Positions 24,174 through 32,530 of a DNA stretch of 64,000 bases are shown in pieces. Position numbers and translations under genes: made by a program. The stretch is from assembly GCF_900473935.1 (NCBI RefSeq), contig NZ_UCNN01000011.1, positions 1 to 64,000 on the forward strand, written 5' to 3'. The DNA is from Synechococcus sp. UW105 (lineage in GTDB: Bacteria > Cyanobacteriota > Cyanobacteriia > PCC-6307 > Cyanobiaceae). Within the stretch, counting starts at the first letter, position 1. The number at the start of each line of letters is the position of its first letter. Below the pieces are notes generated by a model that was not told the origin of the DNA, made no database searches, and saw only the letters and a program-made list of their open reading frames with translations.

Positions 24174-25496
24174 TCAGAGACAGCCGAGGTGGGCGGCGAT
24201 GCCGCGGACCTCTGGCAGGGCTGTGATCGCCTCCAGGGCGGACTTCATGGAGCCATTGCTCACTTCGTGCGTGATCACAACGATCTCTGCACCTGCATCG
24301 GTGGCGTCAAATTGCACGATCGATTGGATTGACACGCCCTGATCACCAAAGCAGGAGCCGATCCGGCCGATGACTCCAGGAGCGTCATCCGTTGTGAAGC
24401 GCACATAGTTGCGCTGGCGGATCTGGCTGCTGTTCACCAGGTGGCAGGCGCGCCAGCTGCTCGCCGCCAGCAGCGGGTCGAGGTTGCCATCGCTGTCGTT
24501 GAGTTGGCGGATGCCGGCGATGTTGAGGATGTCAGCCACGACAGCCGATGCTGTTGGCCCTGCACCGGCGCCCGGGCCGTAGAACATCACCCGGCCGATC
24601 GGGTCGCCTTCCACAAGGATGGCGTTGTTGACACCGTTCACACCGGCCAATGGGTGGTCGCTGGGGACCAGGGTGGGTTGCACACGGACGGCCAGCGGTA
24701 AGGAGGTCTTGTCGTTGTCGCCCTCGTCGTCTTCCACGCGTTCGGCAACAGCCAGCAGCTTCACTCCGTAATCCAGTTGCGTGGCGTAATCCACATCGCG
24801 GCTTTGGAGGTTGCTGATGCCAGCGGTGGGAATGCCGCTGCGGTCGATCGGTCCGCCGAAGGCCAGGCCGGAGAGGATCGCGATCTTGTCGGCGGCATCG
24901 AGTCCGTCGACGTCAGCAGCGGGATCGGCTTCCGCGTAGCCCAACTCTTGGGCATCCTTCAAGACCGATTGGTAGTTCGCCCCTTCATGGGCCATCCGGG
25001 AAAGGATGTAGTTGGTGGTGCCGTTGATGATGCCGCTCACCCGCTGGATGCGGTTTCCGCCAAGGGATTGCTTCAAAGGTTCGATGATCGGAATGCCTCC
25101 ACCCACGGCGGCCTCAATCAGCACGTACACCCCTGCGGCCGCGGCGGCCGCGGCGATCTCTTCGCCATGGCGTGCGATCACAGCCTTGTTGGCAGTGACC
25201 ACGGATTTGCCGGCGGCTATGGCGCGCATGATCAGGGTGCGTGCCGGCTCAAGGCCGCCCATGACCTCCACCACCACATGCACGTTGGCATCGTCCACAA
25301 CCTCTTGGGGGTCTGTGGTGAGCAACGAGGGGTCGAGTTCAACCGGGCGGGAGCGATTGAGGTCGCGAACAGCGACACGGGCGATTTGCAGGTCGCCGAT
25401 CAAGGGGTGACGGTCTTTCGGATTGTTGAGGATGGCGGCGACCCCTGCTCCGACGGTGCCAAGGCCGAGCAGGCCGATGCCGATCCGAGTCGCCAT
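24174..25496 (-). CDS. hom: Homoserine dehydrogenase
   Basis: This enzyme reduces aspartate semialdehyde to homoserine for threonine and methionine synthesis. The 440-residue monofunctional type has the NAD(P)-binding GLLGLGTVGAGVAAIL at the N-terminus, the substrate-domain motif VSGIINGTTNYILSRM, and the characteristic ELGYAEADPAADVDG. A C-terminal ACT domain (VRFTTDDAPGVIGRIGSCFG) suggests allosteric feedback by an amino acid, probably threonine. Upstream, sufE is 34 bp away on the same strand. Confidence 0.97.
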   Translation of the reverse strand: MATRIGIGLLGLGTVGAGVAAILNNPKDRHPLIGDLQIARVAVRDLNRSRPVELDPSLLTTDPQEVVDDANVHVVVEVMGGLEPARTLIMRAIAAGKSVVTANKAVIARHGEEIAAAAAAAGVYVLIEAAVGGGIPIIEPLKQSLGGNRIQRVSGIINGTTNYILSRMAHEGANYQSVLKDAQELGYAEADPAADVDGLDAADKIAILSGLAFGGPIDRSGIPTAGISNLQSRDVDYATQLDYGVKLLAVAERVEDDEGDNDKTSLPLAVRVQPTLVPSDHPLAGVNGVNNAILVEGDPIGRVMFYGPGAGAGPTASAVVADILNIAGIRQLNDSDGNLDPLLAASSWRACHLVNSSQIRQRNYVRFTTDDAPGVIGRIGSCFGDQGVSIQSIVQFDATDAGAEIVVITHEVSNGSMKSALEAITALPEVRGIAAHLGCL

Positions 25497-25530
25497 GGGG
25501 GGGTCCGTTCGCGTCGTCAGTGCTACGACT

Positions 25531-25992
25531 TTATTCAGAGGTGGGTGCCGCGTTGCCCACGAGGCGTGAGGCCTGGGCCTGCATCATCCGCAGGATGTTG
25601 AGAAAGCCATTGGCGCGCGATGGGGTGAGGCTGGCCTGAAGGCCTGTTGCGGCGATGAAAGCAGGGTCCACAGCCATGACTTCGGCTGGAGTGAGGCCAT
25701 CAAGGCCCTGAATCAGCAAGGCCAGCAACCCTTTGGTGATCAGGGCGTCAGAGGCACCCTGCCAGTGCAGTACTCCATTGTCGAGGCTGGAGTGGATGAA
25801 GACCTGGGAGACGCAGCCCTGAACGCGACGGTCTTCCGTTTGCAATTCTTGCTCCATCGCAGGCAACTTTTTGGCTAGCCAAAGCACGTATTCGTAGCGT
25901 TTACGTGCGTCTGGCGTGCTATTGAGTTTCTCCGCCAGCCGGTCGAGGGCGGCGCTGCCGTAGCTGCTGCCGGCACTGGCGGATGGATCCAT
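25531..25992 (-). CDS. sufE: SufE-family cysteine desulfurase activator
   Basis: SufE accepts persulfide sulfur from the desulfurase SufS for iron-sulfur cluster assembly. The 153-residue protein has the active-site Cys60 in VQGCVSQVF, preceded by the family phrase RYEYVLWLAKKLP and followed by ALITKGLLALLIQGL. The Ser/Gly-rich N-terminal 15 residues are variable. It sits upstream of hom on the same strand and 6 bp downstream of the 25999-26481 gene. Confidence 0.93.
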   Translation of the reverse strand: MDPSASAGSSYGSAALDRLAEKLNSTPDARKRYEYVLWLAKKLPAMEQELQTEDRRVQGCVSQVFIHSSLDNGVLHWQGASDALITKGLLALLIQGLDGLTPAEVMAVDPAFIAATGLQASLTPSRANGFLNILRMMQAQASRLVGNAAPTSE

Positions 25993-25998
25993 GGCGTA

Positions 25999-26481
25999 TC
26001 AGCCGATGCGTGAGCGTCGAACCCTACCGAGCAGGGTGGTGGTGCTGAAGAAACCCACGCCTCCGAGCGCGGCAAGCAGAAGAGCGGACGATGGCTCCGT
26101 CTGGCTGATCGCATCGATCTGCACCTCGCCATTGCGGATCGGTAATGCCAGGTAGTCCCGGTGTCCCGGGCCGCCATCAACCTGCAGATCCACGGTTTGC
26201 AGGTCCGAGTTGTCTTGGTCGAGGGTCGGCAAGATCAGCCGTAGCTGACCGCTTGCATCGATGCGACCCAATTCCGCTCCGGCGCTGCCATCGGCCTTCA
26301 TGAAGCGCACCACGGCACCGTTCACTGGATCGCCGCTGGAGTAGGTGCTGCGCAACTCCAGGTTGCCGTTGAGATAGCGAAGGCTGCTTTCGATCGCATG
26401 GGCTTTGCCTTCAGTCGGCAGGCACAGCGCCAGGGTGCAGGCCGTGGCGCCAAGCATCAGGCTGCCTTTCAGACTGAACAT
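25999..26481 (-). CDS. Exported or membrane-anchored protein, 160 aa
   Basis: A signal peptide (about 1-29, LMLGATACTLALCLPTEGKA) is followed by an Ig-like beta domain (LRYLNGNLELRSTYSSGDPV, then GAVVRFMKADGSAGAELGRI and QLRLILPTLDQ) and a C-terminal hydrophobic segment (ALLLAALGGVGFFSTTTLLG) with a basic end (RVRRSRIG). The layout resembles the periplasmic ligand/sensing proteins that accompany metal uptake systems, but no transporter gene is near. It lies 6 bp upstream of sufE. The interval 26482-26671 has no recognised gene. Confidence 0.65.
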   Translation of the reverse strand: MFSLKGSLMLGATACTLALCLPTEGKAHAIESSLRYLNGNLELRSTYSSGDPVNGAVVRFMKADGSAGAELGRIDASGQLRLILPTLDQDNSDLQTVDLQVDGGPGHRDYLALPIRNGEVQIDAISQTEPSSALLLAALGGVGFFSTTTLLGRVRRSRIG

Positions 26482-26671
26482 CGATTGCAGGCAAACAGCC
26501 GCTTCATCGTGCGGGCCATCACCAGGAATGGGAAGGGGCGCTCCCGAATCCGTTGCGGCTCAAGAGTGTTGTCGGCGTCGTGACCTACGGCTCGCCTTGG
26601 GCCTTGGGCATGGCTTGTCCTCAGTGCTTGAAGTCTCTGGAGACGTCTGCGCCAGCACGCGACAGCCTCAT

Positions 26672-27319
26672 TCAGCACCAGTCTTCAGCCGTTGTCGGTG
26701 CGGCTGGCTTGCTCTCTCCACTCCACTGCACTCCTCTTTCGCTGACCCAGCCATCAAAGGGCAGATCCCAGGCTGATCTGGGCAGGTCGACCGGGCTGAT
26801 GCAGGCCTGGGCTACCACCACCATGGCCCTCACGCCCTTCCAGTCGGGGTCGGCACGCAGGCGGTCGTAATAGCCACCGCCGTAGCCAAGCCGCACCCCA
26901 TGCAGATCCACAGCCAGGGCTGGCACGAGCAGGATCTGGATCTCCTGCGGCATCAGCAGCCTTCCGGTTTGTGGGGCGGGGATTCCGCAGCTGTCAGGGG
27001 GGAGTGGGTCGCCATTCCAGGGGCGATACGTCAGTCCGCCTGCTCCATCGCTGCAGGGCAGGGCCAGGGGCCAGGACTTTCCTGCCGTTGGCAAGGAGCG
27101 CAGGTCGGTTTCTCCTGGAAGCGGCCAGTAAATGCCGATGTGGCCGCCGCCGCGGATGAGAGCACCTCGGGCGATCATGCCCTCCAGCATCTGCTCCACG
27201 GCTGCTTGGATCAGGCTGTCATCGCGTTGTCGTCGCTTGATGCGGAAATGGCGGCGTAGTGGCTGTTTGGCTTCTTGGCTGTTGTCATTTTGGCTGTTGT
27301 CATTTGACGACTGGTTCAT
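26672..27319 (-). CDS. 5-formyltetrahydrofolate cyclo-ligase
   Basis: The enzyme converts 5-formyl-THF with ATP to 5,10-methenyl-THF, returning stored folate to one-carbon metabolism. The diagnostic C-terminal motif GYGGGYYDR is present (GVRLGYGGGYYDRLRADP), as are IGIYWPLPGETDLRSL and the basic N-terminus RRHFRIKRRQ. The start at 27319 (MNQSSNDN) overlaps the stop of the upstream methyltransferase gene by ATGA, so it is preferred to the in-frame Met at 27385. The short Asn/Ser/Gln-rich N-terminus is variable. Confidence 0.92.
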   Translation of the reverse strand: MNQSSNDNSQNDNSQEAKQPLRRHFRIKRRQRDDSLIQAAVEQMLEGMIARGALIRGGGHIGIYWPLPGETDLRSLPTAGKSWPLALPCSDGAGGLTYRPWNGDPLPPDSCGIPAPQTGRLLMPQEIQILLVPALAVDLHGVRLGYGGGYYDRLRADPDWKGVRAMVVVAQACISPVDLPRSAWDLPFDGWVSERGVQWSGESKPAAPTTAEDWC

Positions 27320-28080
27320 GGCAGCAGCCCCCAGCGCCCCATCAGGGGGAGATGAAAGTGGAGATCGGTCTCCCTCTCCGGCCATAGCGCCTCCAGCTCA
27401 TTCCGTAGGGCAGTCATGAGGGCAGGAGCCTGGTCGGCCCTGCGCAGGGCCGACCAGGTGCTGATAAAGCCCAACAGTTGATCCATGGACCATTGCAGTT
27501 CGATGCGCAATTGCGAGGGGATCGGCTCGCTGGATCCAGGGAAGGGCAGATCGCTGTAGCGCTGATCCACATGGGCCCGTTCGGGTGGCCACCATCGATT
27601 CAGGCGCTGGTGGTAAAGCTGATCAAGCCAGGTTTGCAGTGCTGGCGGGGCTCCCTGGAGAGGGTCGTAGCCCACCCAGGCCAGTAATCCACCAGGTCGA
27701 AGCACCCGCTGCACCTCCAGGTTGAAGTGGGGAACCTTCAGCCAGTGGATGGCCGCAGCCACCACCACAGCATCAAGGCTCGCGTCCATGAGCCCGCTCT
27801 GTTCTGCCGCGGCCACTCTGTAGTGAATGCGGGGATGGGCAGGGGCCGCGGCAATTTGGGCAGGGCTGAGGTCCGTGGCTTCCACACGGTCAAACCATTG
27901 GGCCAGCCCCAGGGAGGCCTGTCCGCTGCCGCAGGCAACATCCCAGCAGCAGTGATGGTGAGGGGCTTGATCGGCCAGCCAGCGGAACAGCTGGTCTGGA
28001 TAGCGCGGACGGCAGTGTTGATAGGAGGTGGCCACTGCGTCGAACCAACCATGGCCAGGGCCGCTGCTCATCGCTGGCAC
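27316..28080 (-). CDS. Class I SAM-dependent methyltransferase
   Basis: The 254-residue protein has motif I as WDVACGSGQASLGLAQ (residues about 42-57), an acidic strand end (VEATDLSPAQI) and the post-motif GLMDASLDAVVVAAAIHWL, then LRPGGLLAWVGYD. This is the methyltransferase type 11 pattern. The N-terminal FDAVATSYQHCRPRYPDQLF resembles family members acting on small molecules, but the substrate is unknown. It is coupled by ATGA to the folate cyclo-ligase gene downstream. Confidence 0.85.
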   Translation of the reverse strand: MPAMSSGPGHGWFDAVATSYQHCRPRYPDQLFRWLADQAPHHHCCWDVACGSGQASLGLAQWFDRVEATDLSPAQIAAAPAHPRIHYRVAAAEQSGLMDASLDAVVVAAAIHWLKVPHFNLEVQRVLRPGGLLAWVGYDPLQGAPPALQTWLDQLYHQRLNRWWPPERAHVDQRYSDLPFPGSSEPIPSQLRIELQWSMDQLLGFISTWSALRRADQAPALMTALRNELEALWPERETDLHFHLPLMGRWGLLP

Positions 28081-28449
28081 CAGCCCGTCATTGCTTGATT
28101 CTGGTAGGCAACTTCCGTGTTGTGAACAGACTTCTGTATTTCAAGCAGATGCAGTGGTCCTAACGGGATAGGACAACGGTTAGGACAACTGAGTGCACCA
28201 CATATCAGCCATTCTTGATGGGTCGTCACAGTGATTTGCTCTCTCCTTTTCTTATATCCGCATGCGTTCGAGCAGGAGGACTGACGTCACGCCATCACTG
28301 TGCCTCAACCCTCTGCTTCGCAGACTGATGACTAGTGATCGCATTGCTTGAGCAGATGCTCGCCTTGCTTCAACTGCTTCTGTCTGAGGTTGCAGCCGAG
28401 AAGCGTGTGGCAATGCTGATCCATCCCATAGGTGAAGTGCTGACAGGTC
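28081..28449. other. Gene-poor interval with an inverted repeat
   Basis: No convincing gene. GTCCTAAC (28157-28164) and GTTAGGAC (28179-28186) form a perfect 8-bp inverted repeat with a 14-nt spacer that itself contains GATAGGAC. It could be an operator or a hairpin upstream of the methyltransferase gene. Short frames at 28356-28478 (40 aa) and 28450-28563 (37 aa) overlap each other in different phases; neither is supported. Confidence 0.5.
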
Positions 28450-28507
28450 ATGCAGATCCTTGCTCCCTTCCAGGATGAACATCTGCCCCAGCTGGATCAC
28501 GAACCGG

Positions 28508-28518
28508 CCCCCCCCCCC
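28508..28518. repeat. C11 homopolymer
   Basis: Eleven consecutive C. It is by far the longest G/C run noticed in the window. It lies inside short open frames on both strands, for example a 37-aa frame (28450-28563) in which it encodes Pro residues. Tracts of this length slip readily and may also be miscounted in assemblies. Confidence 0.9.
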
Positions 28519-28708
28519 TATCAGCGTGAAGAGGAGCCGCCGCAGCAATTGAAGCGACGTTGAACAGGCCCAAAGCCAGTGCTGACCGGTTCACCTGCTC
28601 TTCACCAAAACTGTTCCAATGCCTGACCAGGGGATTACCAGAGCCTCAAAAAGTCAGCGGCGATGGTGCAGATGTCCGGGAGAGATCCCACAACACTTGT
28701 TATTAGTC

Positions 28709-29416
28709 ATGAAGGAACTTCAAGTCCTATTCTACCAATTCTGGGATTTCAAGGGATCATCCGAAAGTGAAAAGATCTATGGGAGAAATGTCGACGACAA
28801 AATCTTCGGCGAAGGAGGCGATGACGTGCTGTTTGGCTTCGGAGGTAACGACAAACTATTCGGCGGCGAAGGGGTTGACGTGCTGTTTGGCGGAACCGGG
28901 AATGACAGTCTGCACGGGCAATTCGGACGTGATTATCTGTATGGCGGTCATGGAAATGACTATCTGGACGGGGGATCGGCAAATGATTTTTTGAGTGGCG
29001 GTGAAGGGGATGACAAACTTAGGGGCGGCGATGGCCGCGATGAGTTGCAAGGTGGCCACGGAAATGACGACCTTTTGGGCGGGAGAGGCGATGACGTTCT
29101 CGCTGGCGGTGCAGGAAATGACAGGTTGGAGGGAGGTTCAGGCAATGGATACTCAGCAGGTATTGACACAATTACTGGTGGTCTAGGTGATGACACATTC
29201 ATTCTCAAGAAAGGAGCTGGACATGCAATCATTACTGACTTCAACAGTGGCGATGACATCATTCCGATTGAATCGGATTGGAGGCTGGGTACAAACACAG
29301 CTGGTGATACCACTATTTTGAAAGGGGATGATTTACTGGCTGTGCTTCAAGGAGTGCAAAACGACCAAATAATTAAACATACTTGGGGAGGTCGATTGAT
29401 CTTTGATGGTATTTAG
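28709..29416 (+). CDS. RTX-type calcium-binding repeat protein, 235 aa
   Basis: From the ATG at 28709 (MKELQVLFYQFWDFKGSSES) the protein runs into about 13 glycine/aspartate nonapeptides of the GGxGxDxLx type (GEGGDDVLF, GFGGNDKLF, GGTGNDSLH, GGHGNDYLD, GGRGDDVLA and others) and then a C-terminal region with LGDDTFILKKGAGHAIITDF, as in secreted RTX proteins. Such repeats fold into a calcium-filled beta roll outside the cell after type I secretion; a C-terminal secretion signal is expected but is not visible as a motif. It consists of almost nothing but the repeat domain, so an enzymatic role is unlikely. The frame extends upstream to 28619 without protein-like sequence. A terminator follows at 29466. 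Confidence 0.85.
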   Translation: MKELQVLFYQFWDFKGSSESEKIYGRNVDDKIFGEGGDDVLFGFGGNDKLFGGEGVDVLFGGTGNDSLHGQFGRDYLYGGHGNDYLDGGSANDFLSGGEGDDKLRGGDGRDELQGGHGNDDLLGGRGDDVLAGGAGNDRLEGGSGNGYSAGIDTITGGLGDDTFILKKGAGHAIITDFNSGDDIIPIESDWRLGTNTAGDTTILKGDDLLAVLQGVQNDQIIKHTWGGRLIFDGI

Positions 29417-29465
29417 GAGCCGGGTGAATCCAGGTATCGAATCGCCTTGTTCATAAAACAATCCT

Positions 29466-29489
29466 CCCCTGCTTCTGCGGGGGGCTTTT
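29466..29489 (+). terminator. Terminator of the RTX gene
   Basis: CCCC-T-GC and GCGGGG form a stem around TTCT, followed by GGCTTTTG. It lies about 50 bp after the RTX stop codon. Confidence 0.75.
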
Positions 29490-30102
29490 GTGTCGGAGAG
29501 TTGGGCCGAAGCGATACCGATTAACAGCTGCCCTGCTTTTCTATTCACTAGTGTTGTATTGCTTTCAGTCCCCTGGCACCAGGGGATGAAGGCTGGAGTG
29601 AAGACTATCCATCCTTGCCTTTGATGGAGCTTCTCGCCGTTCTTTCGATACCGAGTGCGCCAGGTATGGACACGCCTCTCTTCACTGGCGGACTCCCATG
29701 GCGGCCTGCCTCTGCAGAGATCTAGAGATGGCGAATGGTGATCTGTCGTCGCTGTTCTTTCGGCGCGCCTGCGTTTTGTTCCAGCCGCTTGAACTGCAAT
29801 CTTCGCCTGATGACTCCCAGTTTGCATTCACAACCGGGTGTTGAATTTGGCGCTGATTGATGATGCCAAAATCGTGGCAATTGTGATCATCCGTGTGGTT
29901 GTTCGGCTTGGTTGGTGATCATTCGCACTCAGCTTCTGGAGGTTGGCAAGCTGTCGAGCATTCTGGCGGGATCGCATCTCGTTTGGAATGAAGAGTCTGA
30001 GACAGCTCGCTCATAGGAATGCATCGCCTGTCTGAAGCCCTATGTCACTTGATGGCACCGTGTCTGATTGGACGCCATCGTGAGTAGAGAGGGAGCTGAG
30101 AC
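29490..30102. other. Non-coding stretch
   Basis: No gene is supported. Frames on both strands (for example the 164-codon minus-strand frame 29333-29827) look like noise: rich in Arg/Thr/His, without motifs, and overlapping the RTX gene end and its terminator. The stretch might hold a decayed gene, but no source was identified. Confidence 0.45.
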
Positions 30103-30411
30103 ATGTTCAAAAAGCTCAGGGAGCGCTTCTGGAGCAAGTCACGGCAGCCAGGCCCTGGCGCAGACTCTGCTGATGTACAAGCAGGAGCTGCCGACCACGA
30201 TTCAAGGCCTCAGAAGACTGCAGAGAATGTGATTACGGTGGATGGACGCCGGTATGACGCTGCAGACCTCTCTGAGGATGTCTCCCAAATGATCACAGAT
30301 CTGATCAAGGCCGATCGCGCCCTCCGTCGCCATAGCGACAAGGTGCAGATCTTGCGGCTTGGACGGCGGCAAATGGAACAGCAGCTTCGCGAAGGCCTTT
30401 CAGGTTTGTAG
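30103..30411 (+). CDS. DUF6447-like small protein, 102 aa
   Basis: A basic start (MFKKLRERFWSKSRQ) and a variable polar region lead into the conserved part, ENVITVDGRRYDAADLSEDV, then a long amphipathic helix (MITDLIKADRALRRHSDKVQ). This ITVDGxxYxxxDLSEE plus coiled-coil layout is that of DUF6447-type proteins, which in cyanobacteria are often near secreted or RTX proteins. The function is unknown. It is the first gene after the RTX protein on the same strand, but the 690-bp gap and terminator make it a separate transcript. Confidence 0.65.
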   Translation: MFKKLRERFWSKSRQPGPGADSADVQAGAADHDSRPQKTAENVITVDGRRYDAADLSEDVSQMITDLIKADRALRRHSDKVQILRLGRRQMEQQLREGLSGL

Positions 30412-30588
30412 GCCTGAGCCTCGCTGCAGCATGTCTCCCCATCGGATTGCCAAGTTTTGCTGTTGCTTCGGCAGCATCTCGATCTGCCGATCGATCTGCC
30501 CCTTGGGTTCGCGCTGAATATGTCGCGTTGAATGTGTCGCGTTGATCAGGGCGACTGTTGTTCTACTCGCAATGTACGTTTGTTGGTC

Positions 30589-30678
30589 TTAGAGGAAGTC
30601 ATCATTGTCTTCAGTTGGCTCATAAGCTTGCATTGCAAGTGCCGCGGTGACAAAGGCCAGGCCAATCAAGAATTCCAT
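30589..30678 (-). CDS. Possible single-span membrane peptide, 29 aa
   Basis: The frame reads MEFLIGLAFVTAALAMQAYE followed by an acidic tail (PTEDNDDFL). One clean transmembrane helix with an acidic C-terminus is the layout of many small cyanobacterial thylakoid or envelope proteins. It is too short for statistical support and has not been matched to a family. The rest of 30412-30947 shows only a 14-bp near-duplicate (30516-30543). Confidence 0.35.
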   Translation of the reverse strand: MEFLIGLAFVTAALAMQAYEPTEDNDDFL

Positions 30679-30947
30679 GGGGTTTGGAATCGTGGATGCC
30701 TATTGATCTTGTTGTGTTCTTTGAATGGGTGCGGTGCAATTGATAACCCTCGGGAAAGGGTATACAAGACTGCGCTTTTTTGGTGCTTGGGTCGATCTTC
30801 CTGTTTGTGTGAATTAATTGCCTCTGAATCGTTGTTTTTGTTGTTGGCATGGCTCGGTGCTCTTGGTCGACCGAACTGGGCCGTCAATGCCTGATCTTCC
30901 CCTGAGTTCAAGCCAGCCTTGGCTTCAAACTTCGAAGATTCGGATGC

Positions 30948-31430
30948 CTATCTCTGAAACCAGCTGGTGAGTGCTACCGCCAGAGCATCGGCGGCGTCAT
31001 CGGGGCGTGGTGGCGTGTCGAGGTTGAGTTCGCGCATCACGGCGTCAAGCACTTCATCCTTGTCTGCATGCCCATGGCCTGTAAGGGCCTGCTTGATCTG
31101 CATTGGGGGGAATTCCACGATTGGTAGACCGAAGCGGGTCAGCGTCATGATCACCACACCCCGCGCCTGCACCACAGCAATCGTGTTGCTCGAACGGTAG
31201 AAAAAGAACTTTTCAACGGACGCGATCTCCGGCTTCCAGAGGCGGATCAACTGACGTAGATCACGGGCGATCTCCACCATCCGCTCGCCCTCACTGCGAC
31301 CGGCATCGGTGCGAATGATGCCGCAGTCCACCATCCGCTGGTTATCAGCCCCTCTGCCTGCGCTTGGATCGACATCGATGACGCCATAGCCCACACGGGC
31401 CAAACCTGGATCGATGCCGAGGATGCGCAT
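30948..31430 (-). CDS. ruvC: Holliday junction endonuclease RuvC
   Basis: RuvC resolves Holliday junctions with RuvAB during recombination repair. The 160-residue protein begins MRILGIDPGLARVGYGVIDV, with the catalytic Asp7. The second acidic site is in IASVEKFFFYRSSNTIAVVQ and the C-terminal pair in GHGHADKDEVLDAVMRELNL plus DDAADALAVAL. Length and motifs are complete. It lies 11 bp downstream of chlI in the same direction. Confidence 0.96.
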   Translation of the reverse strand: MRILGIDPGLARVGYGVIDVDPSAGRGADNQRMVDCGIIRTDAGRSEGERMVEIARDLRQLIRLWKPEIASVEKFFFYRSSNTIAVVQARGVVIMTLTRFGLPIVEFPPMQIKQALTGHGHADKDEVLDAVMRELNLDTPPRPDDAADALAVALTSWFQR

Positions 31431-31441
31431 GCGGTCTTGGT

Positions 31442-32530
31442 TTAGGCCACCAGAGCTAGTTCGAATTCAGCTCGGTCGCTGCTCTCGCTGCGTTCAAACA
31501 CCTTGCAGAACACTTTGACCACGCGGTCACCAGAGTCCACCTGCTCAAGGGGGTCCTTGCGCAGGCGGTGGCGGAGGCAGCAGGAGGCGACACGGGCGAC
31601 GTCCTCTTCGCTGACCTCGGTGCGCCCTTCAAATGCAGCCAGGGCACGAGCGGCACGGTTGGTGACGATGTCACCCCGCAAACCATCAACGTCGAGCTCA
31701 CCGCATACGGCCGAGATCCGCAGCCGTAGGTCGTCATCGATGCGCACCTGATCCAGGCGTTGCTGAGCTTCCACAACCCTTTGTTGCAGGGCCTTTTGGT
31801 TCGACTCCACGCTGGTACTGAAGCCGTCAGGGTCGGAGTCGAAGGCGGTGCGCTGATCCACCACTTGCACGCGTAGTTCGGGCTCGCGCACGGTGCGAAC
31901 TTCCACGCTCATCCCGAAGCGATCCAGCAATTGGGGCCGTAGCTCGCCTTCTTCCGGGTTGCCGGATCCGATCAAGACAAAGCGGGCTGGGTGCCTGACG
32001 GACACGCCTTCACGTTCAACGGTATTCCAGCCAGAAGCGGCAGAGTCCAGTAGGACGTCCACGAGGTGATCGTCCAGCAGATTGACCTCGTCGACGTAGA
32101 GCAGGCCGCGATTGGCCTTGGCCAGTAGCCCAGGCTCGAAGGCGCGCACGCCTTCGCTCAGAGCTTTCTCAATATCAATCGTGCCGCAGAGCCGGTCTTC
32201 TGTGGCACCGAGAGGGAGGTCGACCATGGGCACCTGGCGTTGTTCGGTGCCAAGGCTTTCGCCGCGATCCAAGCGCTCACGCACCTCGCTGCTCTGGAGG
32301 TCGGGATCGGAGGGGGAGCTGTTGTACGGGTCGCCTGCCACGACCTCGATCCCTGGCAGCAGATCAGCCAGGGCTCGGATTGTGGTTGATTTCCCGGTGC
32401 CTCGGTCACCCATGATCATCACTCCGCCGATGCGGGGATCAATCACATTCAGTAGAAGGGCCAGCTTCATCTCCTCCTGGCCGATGACGGCGGTGAAGGG
32501 GAAAACCCTGCGCTTCCGGGGTGCACTCAC
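31442..32530 (-). CDS. chlI: Magnesium chelatase ATPase subunit I
   Basis: ChlI is the AAA+ motor of magnesium chelatase, which with ChlD and ChlH inserts Mg2+ into protoporphyrin IX, the first committed step of chlorophyll synthesis. The 362-residue protein has Walker A GDRGTGKS (41-48), the ChlI insertion (GDPYNSSPSDPDLQSSEVRE), Walker B (RGLLYVDEVNLLDDHL) and the sensor/arginine-finger region (GNPEEGELRPQLLDRFG). Its ATG overlaps the stop of the DUF3370 gene (ATGA). Confidence 0.97.
   Translation of the reverse strand: MSAPRKRRVFPFTAVIGQEEMKLALLLNVIDPRIGGVMIMGDRGTGKSTTIRALADLLPGIEVVAGDPYNSSPSDPDLQSSEVRERLDRGESLGTEQRQVPMVDLPLGATEDRLCGTIDIEKALSEGVRAFEPGLLAKANRGLLYVDEVNLLDDHLVDVLLDSAASGWNTVEREGVSVRHPARFVLIGSGNPEEGELRPQLLDRFGMSVEVRTVREPELRVQVVDQRTAFDSDPDGFSTSVESNQKALQQRVVEAQQRLDQVRIDDDLRLRISAVCGELDVDGLRGDIVTNRAARALAAFEGRTEVSEEDVARVASCCLRHRLRKDPLEQVDSGDRVVKVFCKVFERSESSDRAEFELALVA

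Noticed and set aside
24777-25601. 274-codon plus-strand frame opposite hom/sufE
   Set aside because: Shadow of hom; Gly/Asp/His-rich without domains.
29333-29827. 164-codon minus-strand frame after the RTX gene
   Set aside because: It overlaps the RTX gene end and terminator and shows no coding signature.
30532-30894. 120-codon plus-strand frame before ruvC
   Set aside because: Cys/Leu-rich with irregular pattern, probably noise; the 29-aa minus-strand frame within it is the more protein-like.
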